From: Phycisphaerae bacterium
GTDB lineage: Bacteria; Planctomycetota; Phycisphaerae; UBA1845; Fen-1342
DNA: 64,000 nucleotides
Reading direction: 5' to 3'
Assembly (NCBI GenBank): GCA_028279405.1
Contig: JANQNU010000051.1
Span: 44,623-108,622 of the forward strand
A model generated the notes under the pieces. That model ran no database searches and had not been told where the DNA came from. It saw only the letters and a program-made list of their open reading frames with translations. Shown in pieces: positions 51,046 through 58,521 of the stretch. How positions within the stretch are numbered: position 1 is the stretch's first letter; each line of letters opens with the position of its first letter. The position numbers and the translations under genes are program-made.

Positions 51046-52041
51046 ATGAACCGTATTCGAGCCACCCTTATTGCAGTGACCTTGATCAGCAGTATCGCCT
51101 CGGCCTCCGCCCAGACGCCGGCCGGGACGAGCATCAGCTACCAAGGGCAGCTGATGCGGCTCGGTTCCGCCGTCAACGACTCGGCGGATTTTCGCGTAAC
51201 CCTGTGGGATGCCGAGATCGACGGCGACCAGGTCGGCGGTTCGCTCGAGCAACGCTTCGACAACCTGCTGGTCATCGATGGTATCTTCGATCTGCAACTC
51301 GACTTCGGTGCGAACGCATTCGGCGCTGATGCACGCTGGCTCGAGATCGAGGTCCGCAGCCCGCACGATCCGAGCGACACGCTACCCTTCGTGACCCTCG
51401 AGCCGCGGCAGCGCGTCACGGCGTCGCCGTATTCGCTGCACACGCGGGGTATCACCGTCGACGCTGCGGGCAACGCGGCGGTTGCCGGAACGATGGCGGC
51501 CGCAGCGTTCGTCGGACCGATCGCAGCCGATCAGTTGACCGGCACGATCAACGAAGCGCAGCTACCCCAGAACACAATCGATGGTAGTGAGATTGAGAAC
51601 GAGTCGCTGACCGGCCTGGACATCGCGAATGGTACGTTGACCCGTAGCGACCTCGCGATCGGCGCCGTGGGGACCGTCCAGATTGCGGATGGTGCGATAC
51701 GGGGCAGCGACGTCGCACTGGGGACCCTGACCGGCGCGCACATCGACGGTCCTGGTAACGGTCGACCGTTCCACTTCCAGCGCTATGGGCCGTTTCCCAA
51801 CGGCGGCCTCCTGGACACTGGATTTTCCGCTGACCTGTGGGCGGCAGCGGTCGTCGGCTTTCGCACGACCAACGGCGACATCCAGGAGAACGGCGTCGGG
51901 GATCCGCTGATCATTTACCCGTTCGTGCAGAATGGCAACTGGCACGTCGACTTTGACCTGCGTTCCCACAACTCGAACGAGGGCTGGGAGTTCTGGATGA
52001 TGTTCGTCGATCGCCGATTCGCGAGCGTTTCTGGCATCTAG
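51046..52041 (+). CDS. Secreted protein, tandem family member 3
   Basis: This 331-residue protein has a signal peptide (MNRIRATLIAVTLISSIASA) and the shared domain (SYQGQLMRLGSAVNDSADFR, TLWDAEIDGDQVGGSLEQRF). Next comes a repeated five-residue-like segment (IDGSEIENESLTGLDIANGT, LTRSDLAIGAVGTVQIADGA, IRGSDVALGTLTGAHIDG) that may form a beta-helix or solenoid. A distinct C-terminal domain of about 90 residues ends in MMFVDRRFASVSGI. AAGGAG lies upstream. Function unknown. Confidence 0.75.
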   Translation: MNRIRATLIAVTLISSIASASAQTPAGTSISYQGQLMRLGSAVNDSADFRVTLWDAEIDGDQVGGSLEQRFDNLLVIDGIFDLQLDFGANAFGADARWLEIEVRSPHDPSDTLPFVTLEPRQRVTASPYSLHTRGITVDAAGNAAVAGTMAAAAFVGPIAADQLTGTINEAQLPQNTIDGSEIENESLTGLDIANGTLTRSDLAIGAVGTVQIADGAIRGSDVALGTLTGAHIDGPGNGRPFHFQRYGPFPNGGLLDTGFSADLWAAAVVGFRTTNGDIQENGVGDPLIIYPFVQNGNWHVDFDLRSHNSNEGWEFWMMFVDRRFASVSGI

Positions 52042-52087
52042 GGGTTTTCCCCTTGGGGGGAGGATACGCACCTGCTTGGCGAACGCG

Positions 52088-52114
52088 TCCCCACCCCTGG
52101 AAGGGTGGGGCACC
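52088..52114. repeat. Dispersed repeat unit (single hairpin)
   Basis: The unit TCCCCACCCCTGGAAGGGTG with a GGGCACC end is the same type as in clusters B, D and E. It stands alone here, after the third family gene. Confidence 0.8.
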
Positions 52115-52147
52115 TTGGACCATCAGAACCTGGAATGACAGGCGTCT

Positions 52148-52174
52148 CGTTCGCGGATTTTCGCGCCGCGAACG
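52148..52174 (+). terminator. Hairpin, possible terminator
   Basis: CGTTCGCGG and CCGCGAACG form a perfect 9-bp stem with a 9-base loop, about 105 bases past the end of the third family gene. The following bases (ATCTTCCGTTT) are only partly T-rich, so termination is uncertain. Confidence 0.4.
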
Positions 52175-52508
52175 ATCTTCCGTTTATGATGGCGTGTGAG
52201 TTGGCAAGGCAGCCGGTCCAGAGGGCCCGGGGCTGAGCGTAAGGTCTTTCACCAGATGGAGTTGCCGACGATCGTCGCAGCTTGACGGGCGGGCTCGGCC
52301 AGCGCCGGACGAAGGTCGGCGCCATCGACAGGAGAGGGCAAGCGTTGTGTGGCAGCTTCTGGCGAAAAAAAGCGTGATGCGGTCGGTCCGCTGAGGACGA
52401 ATTGAGAGTGCGGCAACGGATCGATTGCCGGGTTGTCCGGCAATGGGTTGCGGTGCCGGCGCCGTGCGGTGCGCGGCGCAGCAGGGAGCTTGGTTGCAGG
52501 ATTAAACC

Positions 52509-55500
52509 GTGAGCAGTTTCGATTCCAGCGATCGATATCGCTTGGTCGAGTCCGTCTATTTGCGCGCCACCGATCTGCCGGACAATGAGCGTGAGGCCTT
52601 CTTGCGCAAGGCGTGCGGCCCGGATGAGCAGTTGCGTGCCGAAGTTCAGTCGCTGATCGAGCATTACGAAACAGCCCCCCGTGGTTTTCTGGAGCGGCCC
52701 GCGCTGGATCTGGGTCGGTTGACAGCTACGGGTGAAGAAACGGACGCAGACGCGGTGCGACCAGTATTGCCGCAGCGGATCGGCGGGTACCGAATCATGC
52801 GCCTTCTCGGGCGCGGGGGGATGGGCGCGGTCTATGAGGCGGAGCAACCCCATCCTCGCCGGCGGGTGGCCTTGAAGGTCATTCGAATGGACGCGTTGTC
52901 GGACGGGGCCCAACGCCGGTTCGAGCAGGAGGCCGAGGTGCTCGGGCGCCTGCGGCACCCCGGAATCGCGCAGATCTACGAGTTCGGCGTGGGTGACGTT
53001 CACTTCCGCGATGTTCCCACGCACGTGCAGCCGTTTTTTGCGATGGAGCTCGTGGAGGGGCTTCCGCTGGCCGAGTTCGTCGAGAACCGACGACTCGATC
53101 GCGGCGAGATCGTCGAGTTGGTTGCGTGCGTGTGCGATGCAGTCCATCACGCACATCAGAAGGGTGTGATCCATCGCGATCTCAAGCCCCGTAACATCCT
53201 CGTGGAGGAAGACGGCCAACCCAAAGTGTTGGACTTCGGGATCGCGCGCGTCACGCGCACGCCGGGCCAAACGATCACCGTGCACTCGACGGTCGATCAG
53301 CTGGTCGGAACGATCCCCTACATGAGCCCCGAACAGATCGTGGACCCCCAAGCGATCGACATCCGCAGCGATGTGTTTGCGTTGGGTGTGATCGCCTACC
53401 AGGTGCTCGTCGGCAAGCCGCCGCTCGATGTCGGTCAATTGACGCCGACGCAAGCGATTCGAGTGCTGTCGGAACAGGATGCCCGGCCGGCGGGCACGAT
53501 CCAGCCTGACCTGCGGGGCGGCGACATCGAGGCCATTCTCTCCAAGGCACTTCGGCGGAACCCGGATCATCGGTATGGGTCGGCAGCGGACTTCGCCGGA
53601 GATTTACGGCGACATCTGCGCCGCGAGCCGATCGTTGCCCGGCCGCCGAGTCGGCTCTATCAGTTTCATTGCTTTGCACAACGCAACCGCGGTCTGGTGG
53701 TGGGCGCGGCGCTCGCGGTGATGGCGTTGATGGTCGGCTCGGTCGGAATGGCGACGTTCGCCTGGCGTGAGTCGCTCCAAGCCGGTCGTGCGGAGCGCCA
53801 GGCCGTGCTCGCGAAGGAACAGGCTGCCCTTGCGAAAGAGCAGGCAGCGCTTGCTACGGCGCAGGCTGCGCGGGCGGAAGAGCAGTCGCGGCGCGCCGAG
53901 CGGCAGTCGCAGCGTGCGGAAGAGCAAGCCGTGCGGGCTCAGGAAGAGTCGCAGCGCGCCGATGCTACGGTGCGGTTCCTGCGGAAGATGCTGGCGTCTG
54001 CTGATCCACAGTTGGCGCGCGGCGCCGACGTGACGGTCCGCAACGTATTGGATCGCGCTGCCGAACGGCTCGACACGGAGCCGCTGTCCGATCAGCCGGC
54101 GGTCGAGGCTGCGTTGCGCAGTACGGTGGGTGAAACGTACTTCAATCTCGGACATGTGAACGAGTCGATACCCCACTTGCGCACCGCGGTGGAGCTGTTG
54201 TTGGAGACTGAACGGCCGGCCGATGCATTTCTGATCGAGACCATGTCGCAATATTCCGAGGCGCTTGATTTTGCAGGTCAGACTGCCGAAGCCGAGCGCA
54301 TTGTTCGGACCGCGCTGACGTTAGCGCGCGAGGTGTATGGTAACGAGCACCGCAAGGTCGCGACCATCCTCAATGATCTGGCCGTCCTGCTGTCGGGCCA
54401 ACTGCGGTTCGATGAGGCGCTCTCGCTTCACCAGGAGGCATTGGCGCTGCGTCGCCGATTGCCAGACGCAACATCCGGTGATGTGGCGCAGAGCTTGAAC
54501 AATATGTCGAACGTAGTGGTCCACCTGGGTGATCTCGCCTCGGGCGAAGCGCTGCTTCGCGAGTGCATCGAAATTCGTCGTCGCGACCTTGCACCCGACC
54601 ATCCGCATCTGGCAAACAGCTTGAACGGATTGGGCGTACTCTTGTACCAACAGCAGAAGTATGCCCAGGCGGAGGCGGTGTACGAAGAGTGCCTTGCGAT
54701 CAAGAAGCGGATATTCGAGCCGGACCATCCGGAGTTGGCATTGTCGATGATCAACTACGGAGCGGTGCTGATCGAGACTGAGCGGTCGGCGGAAGCAGTG
54801 CCGTTGCTTGAGCGAGCACTTGAGATTCGCGTCGCGAAGTTTGGTACGGATTCGCGGCAAGTGGCGGCGTTGCGCGGGCATCTTGGTACGGCGCTCATGA
54901 AGCTGGGCCGCTACGATGACGCAGAAGAGCAACTTCGGCTTGGTTTGGCCGGTCTTCGGGCGCTCTTTGGCGATCGGCATCCCTGGGTCGCGAGCGCATT
55001 GCACAAGCGCGGATGTCTCGAGCTCGCGCGCGGGCGACCGGACGTTGCCGAGCCTATGTTGCGCGGCGCGTTGCGCACGATCGAACAGCTGGAAAGGCCG
55101 GGTGATTGCCGCTCGGCCGGGACGCACGAAGCACTAGGGCGGACACTGATCCAGCTTGGACGCTACACGGAAGCCGTCGACCACCTGGAAGCAGCGCGTG
55201 AGAGATACGCGGCTACAGGAGGGCCGGACGGTCCCGGGGCCGGTGTTGCAGCCGCCGGTCTTTCGGATGCTCTCCTGCGGCTAGGAGAAATTCGGCAGGC
55301 TGAGCAGGTCGCTGCAAACGCAATCCGCATACTCGACGCTGAAGGTCGCGAGCGGCACGAGCGTAGCTTGGCAATCGCCTTGCTCGTTCGCGCCGAGGCG
55401 CGGATCGTGCTGGATCGCGAACCCACGCGATCAACCGCCGCGCCCGTCGCTGAGTCGGCCGCGATCATCCAAGATGCGGAGAAGATGGCCGACGACGACA

Positions 55501-55679
55501 TCCATGGGATTGCGACATTCGATGTCGAAGATGCGATCGTCCGCGCGACCGAGATCTTCGAACGCTGTTTCGGGCCGGACTCCGCTGAAGCAGCGGCGGC
55601 GGCACGGGTCCGTGCGCTCTTTGAATCCCGCTCCGACGATCTCTCCCAAGCCCTCGACAACTCGACCGGCGCTCGTTGA
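52509..55679 (+). CDS. Membrane serine/threonine kinase with coiled coil and TPR repeats
   Basis: This 1056-residue protein is a bacterial Hanks-type kinase. The N-terminal helical segment (residues 1-90) resembles that common to planctomycete kinases. The kinase spans about 94-375: P-loop GRGGMGAVYEA at 101-111, Lys123 in VALKV, HRDLKPRN with catalytic Asp224, and DFG at 242-244. One transmembrane helix follows at 397-419, then a coiled coil with repeated KEQAAL/AEEQS units (425-488), then TPR repeats (about 520-930) and a helical end. GTG start. Kinase inside, TPR array outside, suggests it senses or assembles with periplasmic partners. Confidence 0.93.
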   Translation: MSSFDSSDRYRLVESVYLRATDLPDNEREAFLRKACGPDEQLRAEVQSLIEHYETAPRGFLERPALDLGRLTATGEETDADAVRPVLPQRIGGYRIMRLLGRGGMGAVYEAEQPHPRRRVALKVIRMDALSDGAQRRFEQEAEVLGRLRHPGIAQIYEFGVGDVHFRDVPTHVQPFFAMELVEGLPLAEFVENRRLDRGEIVELVACVCDAVHHAHQKGVIHRDLKPRNILVEEDGQPKVLDFGIARVTRTPGQTITVHSTVDQLVGTIPYMSPEQIVDPQAIDIRSDVFALGVIAYQVLVGKPPLDVGQLTPTQAIRVLSEQDARPAGTIQPDLRGGDIEAILSKALRRNPDHRYGSAADFAGDLRRHLRREPIVARPPSRLYQFHCFAQRNRGLVVGAALAVMALMVGSVGMATFAWRESLQAGRAERQAVLAKEQAALAKEQAALATAQAARAEEQSRRAERQSQRAEEQAVRAQEESQRADATVRFLRKMLASADPQLARGADVTVRNVLDRAAERLDTEPLSDQPAVEAALRSTVGETYFNLGHVNESIPHLRTAVELLLETERPADAFLIETMSQYSEALDFAGQTAEAERIVRTALTLAREVYGNEHRKVATILNDLAVLLSGQLRFDEALSLHQEALALRRRLPDATSGDVAQSLNNMSNVVVHLGDLASGEALLRECIEIRRRDLAPDHPHLANSLNGLGVLLYQQQKYAQAEAVYEECLAIKKRIFEPDHPELALSMINYGAVLIETERSAEAVPLLERALEIRVAKFGTDSRQVAALRGHLGTALMKLGRYDDAEEQLRLGLAGLRALFGDRHPWVASALHKRGCLELARGRPDVAEPMLRGALRTIEQLERPGDCRSAGTHEALGRTLIQLGRYTEAVDHLEAARERYAATGGPDGPGAGVAAAGLSDALLRLGEIRQAEQVAANAIRILDAEGRERHERSLAIALLVRAEARIVLDREPTRSTAAPVAESAAIIQDAEKMADDDIHGIATFDVEDAIVRATEIFERCFGPDSAEAAAAARVRALFESRSDDLSQALDNSTGAR

Positions 55680-55915
55680 GGGCGATAGCCCGGAACTGCA
55701 TTGCGGTGCAGCCGAGGTTGCCCACGTCCATGCCCCTTCAGCGCGGCAGCGTTCCGCGATTGCGGAATGCCTCCGGCTTGCCTTGAACCCGCACCGTCTT
55801 GCTGATGTACAATCCATGATTGCCGTTGGCTGATGTGTCGGCGGGTGTGGGAAATTGGAACCCGGCGGGTATCGACAATGACGGTCTCGATCTGAGTCAG
55901 CTCGGAGACGAAAGA

Positions 55916-56713
55916 GTGAACCATAAGGACCAGATGGCGATCCTCTACGAGCTGTACGACCCATCGTTACCGCGGTTGGGCCCCGGAGACGATCATTCAA
56001 CGAGGAGGGCCTTGGACACGCTCTTGGAAGCAAGTCCGAGGCCGATGGACGAACTACGGGCGGGTGCGCTCCAGATCCTCGATATTGGCTGCGGAAACGG
56101 TTCGCAGACCATCCAATTGGCCCGCCAACTCGCCGGGACGATTGTGGCAGTGGACAACCACCAGCCATATCTGGACGAACTGACTCGGCGCGCCGAAGCA
56201 AATGATGTCAGTGACAGGGTTCGGACGCTGCTATGCGACATGGCGAACATGCAGCTTGCCGAGCATACCGTTGACCTGATCTGGTCGGAGGGAGCGCTCT
56301 ACAATATGGGGTTCGGTGAAGGGCTGGCCGCCTGTCGCTCCTTGTTGACCAGGGATGGATTGCTGGCAGTGAGTGAACTCTGTTGGTTGCGACCGGATCC
56401 CCCGGCAGAGTGCCGTCAGTTCTTTGCCAACGAGTACCCTGCCATGGTCGATGTCGAAAGAAACCTGGCGATGGTCAGGGAGTCCGGGTTCGACATCGTC
56501 GGCCATTTTGTCCTGCCGGAATCCGCCTGGACGGCTTACTACCAGCCAGTGAGTGAGCGAATCGTACCCATGCGGACGAAGTATGGTGATGTCCCGGCGG
56601 CGCTCGATCTGCTCGATGCTGCCCAGACGGAGATCGAAGTCTACGACAACTACTCCGCATACTACGGGTATGTGTTCTTCCTGATGATCCGCGATCATTC
56701 GTCGGACAAGTGA
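55916..56713 (+). CDS. SAM-dependent methyltransferase (class I)
   Basis: This 265-residue protein has motif I LDIGCGNGSQTIQLA at 55-69, AVDNHQPYLDELTRRA (motif II) and LIWSEGALYNMGFGEGL, then LLAVSELCWLRPDPPAECRQ. Start is GTG at 55916 with GGAG eight bases before it; an upstream TTG at 55820 gives a longer, less protein-like N-terminus. The substrate is not known. It precedes a boundary that marks the csoR cassette. Confidence 0.85.
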   Translation: MNHKDQMAILYELYDPSLPRLGPGDDHSTRRALDTLLEASPRPMDELRAGALQILDIGCGNGSQTIQLARQLAGTIVAVDNHQPYLDELTRRAEANDVSDRVRTLLCDMANMQLAEHTVDLIWSEGALYNMGFGEGLAACRSLLTRDGLLAVSELCWLRPDPPAECRQFFANEYPAMVDVERNLAMVRESGFDIVGHFVLPESAWTAYYQPVSERIVPMRTKYGDVPAALDLLDAAQTEIEVYDNYSAYYGYVFFLMIRDHSSDK

Positions 56714-56775
56714 TCGAACGCCGGGAACCTGCATTCGCGGCTCGAAATCCCCACTTCCTTGGAAACGGCGCGCAA

Positions 56776-56802
56776 TGTTACGAGGAACGCCCCCGAACAG
56801 GC
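56776..56802. repeat. Direct repeat, left copy
   Basis: TGTTAC-G-AGGAACGCCCCC-G-AACAGGC matches the right copy (58206-58233) at 25 of 28 positions with one gap. It lies just upstream of a YHS-domain fragment and about 60 bases after the methyltransferase. Both copies point the same way and bracket the csoR cassette. Confidence 0.7.
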
Positions 56803-56898
56803 GCGGGAACAAAGCTCGTGAGGTTCTGCTTCGACAGCTGCTTCCCGAAGTTCCACAAGGACCCGGCGGAGTACCTCGCCAAGCTGCCGAAGGAATGA
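56803..56898 (+). pseudogene. Truncated YHS-domain gene fragment
   Basis: An open frame ends with LVRFCFDSCFPKFHKDPAEYL and AKLPKE. This is the C-terminal half of a YHS domain (CxxxC followed by KF-x-KDP-x-YL), a small metal-linked module. The N-terminal half is missing, because the upstream sequence is the direct repeat at 56776-56802. It reads like the remnant of a gene cut at the repeat. A translated short form starting upstream at a GTG (56710) is possible but not expected to fold. Confidence 0.65.
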
Positions 56899-56923
56899 GA
56901 CTCGCGGCAAGCCAACCGGCTGA

Positions 56924-56952
56924 TTGACATCGCGCTCTTCGTAGAATACCCT
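56924..56952 (+). promoter_or_regulatory. Promoter of csoR
   Basis: TTGACA at 56924-56929 and TACCCT at 56947-56952 are separated by exactly 17 bases. The start site should fall at about 56959-56961, directly at the ATG, predicting a leaderless transcript. The -10 lies inside the operator. Confidence 0.8.
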
Positions 56953-56962
56953 AAGGGGGTAT
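56946..56962. promoter_or_regulatory. CsoR operator
   Basis: ATACCC-TAAGG-GGGTAT is an inverted repeat of the TACCC/GGGTA type known for CsoR operators. It spans the -10 element and overlaps the start codon of csoR. Autorepression is the natural reading. Confidence 0.85.
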
Positions 56963-57269
56963 GGGTAAAAAATCAACAGTTCGATTAGCAACAGACGTCT
57001 GCGATCAAGACCGCGACCGCAACCTGGCACGGCTCAAGCGGATCGAAGGGCAAGTGCGTGGTATCGCTCAGATGGTCGAACATGATCGCTACTGTGTGGA
57101 CATCCTGACCCAGATCGCGGCTGTTCAGTCCGCATTGCGATCAGTGGGCAAGGAGTTGCTGCGGCACCACCTCAAGCACTGCGTCGCGGATGCAGCCAAG
57201 CTCGGGAAGGCCGAGTTCGAAGAGGCAAGTGACGAGCTGATCGAGCTGCTGTACAAGAATGCGAGGTGA
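56961..57269 (+). CDS. csoR: CsoR-family metal-sensing repressor
   Basis: This 102-residue repressor has the CsoR metal site: Cys45 in [10 protein letters not shown], with His70 and Cys74 in LRHHLKHCV (spacing H-x3-C). The DNA-binding face [20 protein letters not shown] is conserved. The Cys-His-Cys set favours Cu(I) sensing over the RcnR Ni/Co type. ATG at 56961 is embedded in its operator. The HMA-MauE gene lies immediately downstream. Confidence 0.93.
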   Translation: MGKKSTVRLATDVCDQDRDRNLARLKRIEGQVRGIAQMVEHDRYCVDILTQIAAVQSALRSVGKELLRHHLKHCVADAAKLGKAEFEEASDELIELLYKNAR

Positions 57270-57274
57270 ATCGA

Positions 57275-58048
57275 ATGGGCACGCATACTGCGACCGTTCA
57301 GGTCGCCGGCATGCACTGCGGAGCATGTGCGGCCAAGATCAAGGCCGCACTGTCTGACGTCGCGGGGATTGACACCGCCGAGGTGAACCCAGCGGCAGGC
57401 ACAGCGGTCATCAGCCTCTCGTCGTCCGTCACTGACGATCTGGTCCAGGGCGCTGTTGCCTTGGCGGGTGATTACACCGCTTCGTCTATACAGCGGGTCG
57501 AGGCCGCGGAGAAGCTGGAGGCGGGTTCAAAAGAGGTAACGGCTGTACTGGCCGAGGAGCCCGTCAAGGAAAGCCTTTATCCACTATTTCTGATCGTCGG
57601 GTTCATCGCAGGGGTCACGCTGCTCATCGCTATCGCGACAGGCGACTGGACGATCGAGCGGATGATGCGGCACTTCATGGCCGGCTTCTTCATCGTTTTC
57701 GCGTTCTTCAAGCTTCTTGACCCGCCCGGATTCGTCTCGGCGTACCGCGGCTACGACCTCGTTGCTCGCAAGATCCCCGCGTGGGGCTGGGTCTACCCAT
57801 TCGTCGAGCTTGCCCTCGGCGGTGCGTATCTGCTCGCCTGGGCCCCGATCGTTACCAACTCGGTGACACTCGTGCTCATGCTGGTGGGCGCCGCCGGCGT
57901 GCTGAAAGCTCTCCTCGACAAGCGCGCCATCCGCTGCGCGTGCCTCGGGACGGCACTGAACCTCCCGATGACCAAGGTCACACTCGTTGAGGATCTGACG
58001 ATGGCCGCAATGGCGGCAGCGATGCTCGGCCTGATGCTGGGGGCGTAG
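57275..58048 (+). CDS. HMA domain fused to MauE/DoxX-like membrane protein
   Basis: This 257-residue protein has a heavy-metal-associated domain at the N-terminus (VAGMHCGACAAKIKAAL, Cys15 and Cys18) and a membrane part of about four or five helices (ESLYPLFLIVGFIAGVTLLI, MAGFFIVFAFFKLLDPPGF, WVYPFVELALGGAYLLAWAP) ending in a CACLGTALNLPMTKVTLVED segment typical of MauE-like proteins. It likely binds or moves copper (or mercury) and passes electrons or metal to a partner. ATG at 57275 has GAGGTG six bases upstream; a GTG at 57266 overlaps csoR. Confidence 0.85.
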   Translation: MGTHTATVQVAGMHCGACAAKIKAALSDVAGIDTAEVNPAAGTAVISLSSSVTDDLVQGAVALAGDYTASSIQRVEAAEKLEAGSKEVTAVLAEEPVKESLYPLFLIVGFIAGVTLLIAIATGDWTIERMMRHFMAGFFIVFAFFKLLDPPGFVSAYRGYDLVARKIPAWGWVYPFVELALGGAYLLAWAPIVTNSVTLVLMLVGAAGVLKALLDKRAIRCACLGTALNLPMTKVTLVEDLTMAAMAAAMLGLMLGA

Positions 58049-58148
58049 TAAACCACTGTAATCACAGTGCTACGAGCAACGGGTCTCGATGAAGCGGAGG
58101 GGGACGGGATTCGCTGCGCGGCGCCGTGAAAGGCGTCGAACCCACGTC

Positions 58149-58205
58149 GGCTCGCTAGCGCTCGCGAGCGTGTTCGAATCCCTACACCCCTGGAAGGGCG
58201 TGTGG
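58149..58205. repeat. Dispersed repeat-like hairpin sequence
   Basis: The stretch contains GGCTCGCTAGCGCTCGCGAG (58150-58169) and CACCCCTGGAAGGGCGTG (58187-58204) hairpins similar to clusters B-E. A nearby stretch at 58094-58118 (CGGAGGGGGACGGGATTCG) resembles the 3' end of the adjacent tRNA-Ser on the same strand. Confidence 0.55.
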
Positions 58206-58233
58206 TGTTACCAAGGAACGCCCCCCAACAGGC
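58206..58233. repeat. Direct repeat, right copy
   Basis: TGTTAC-CA-AGGAACGCCCCC-C-AACAGGC, same orientation as the left copy at 56776-56802. It lies 10 bases beyond the 3' end of tRNA-Ser(CGA). Together they bracket a YHS fragment, csoR and the HMA-MauE gene. Confidence 0.7.
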
Positions 58234-58242
58234 AAACGTGAA

Positions 58243-58329
58243 CGGAGAGGGCGGGATTCGAACCCGCGGTACGGTAACCCGCACACCGGTTTTCGAAACC
58301 GGCCCCTTCAGCCACTCGGGCACCTCTCC
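58243..58329 (-). tRNA. tRNA-Ser (CGA anticodon)
   Basis: An 87-base cloverleaf with long variable arm. The acceptor stem pairs GGAGAGG with CCTCTCC, G is the discriminator, the anticodon loop TTTCGAAA carries CGA, and the T arm is GCGGG-TTCGAAT-CCCGC. CCA is not encoded. It appears intact and lies directly beside the right repeat of the csoR cassette. Confidence 0.95.
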
Positions 58330-58521
58330 AGGGCCAAGTAGCCTACCCGTCCAACGGGCAGGGGACAAGTCGTCGTCGAAATCCCACGGGCTTGCCCGCA
58401 TCGCTGAATCACAGTTCCGGCAACGGCTGGGGACTCGATGCCCCCCGGATCGGAGGTCCGGCACGTGGCGGGTATCATATCGGCAAGGGTACGTTGCCCG
58501 GACGCTGTCGACGGAGGAGCC

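Larger units (their letters stand above)
52042..52508. other. Intergenic: repeat, hairpin, kinase leader
   Basis: This 467-base gap carries one dispersed repeat unit (52088-52114, CCCCACCCCTGGAAGGGTGG) and a strong 9-bp hairpin (52148-52174). The remainder is the leader of the kinase gene, with no identified promoter. No gene is seen. Confidence 0.55.

Noticed and set aside
52038..53570. Minus-strand open frame of 510 codons opposite the kinase
   Set aside because: Runs from intergenic repeat sequence into the antisense of the kinase domain; no domain likeness and no ribosome binding site.
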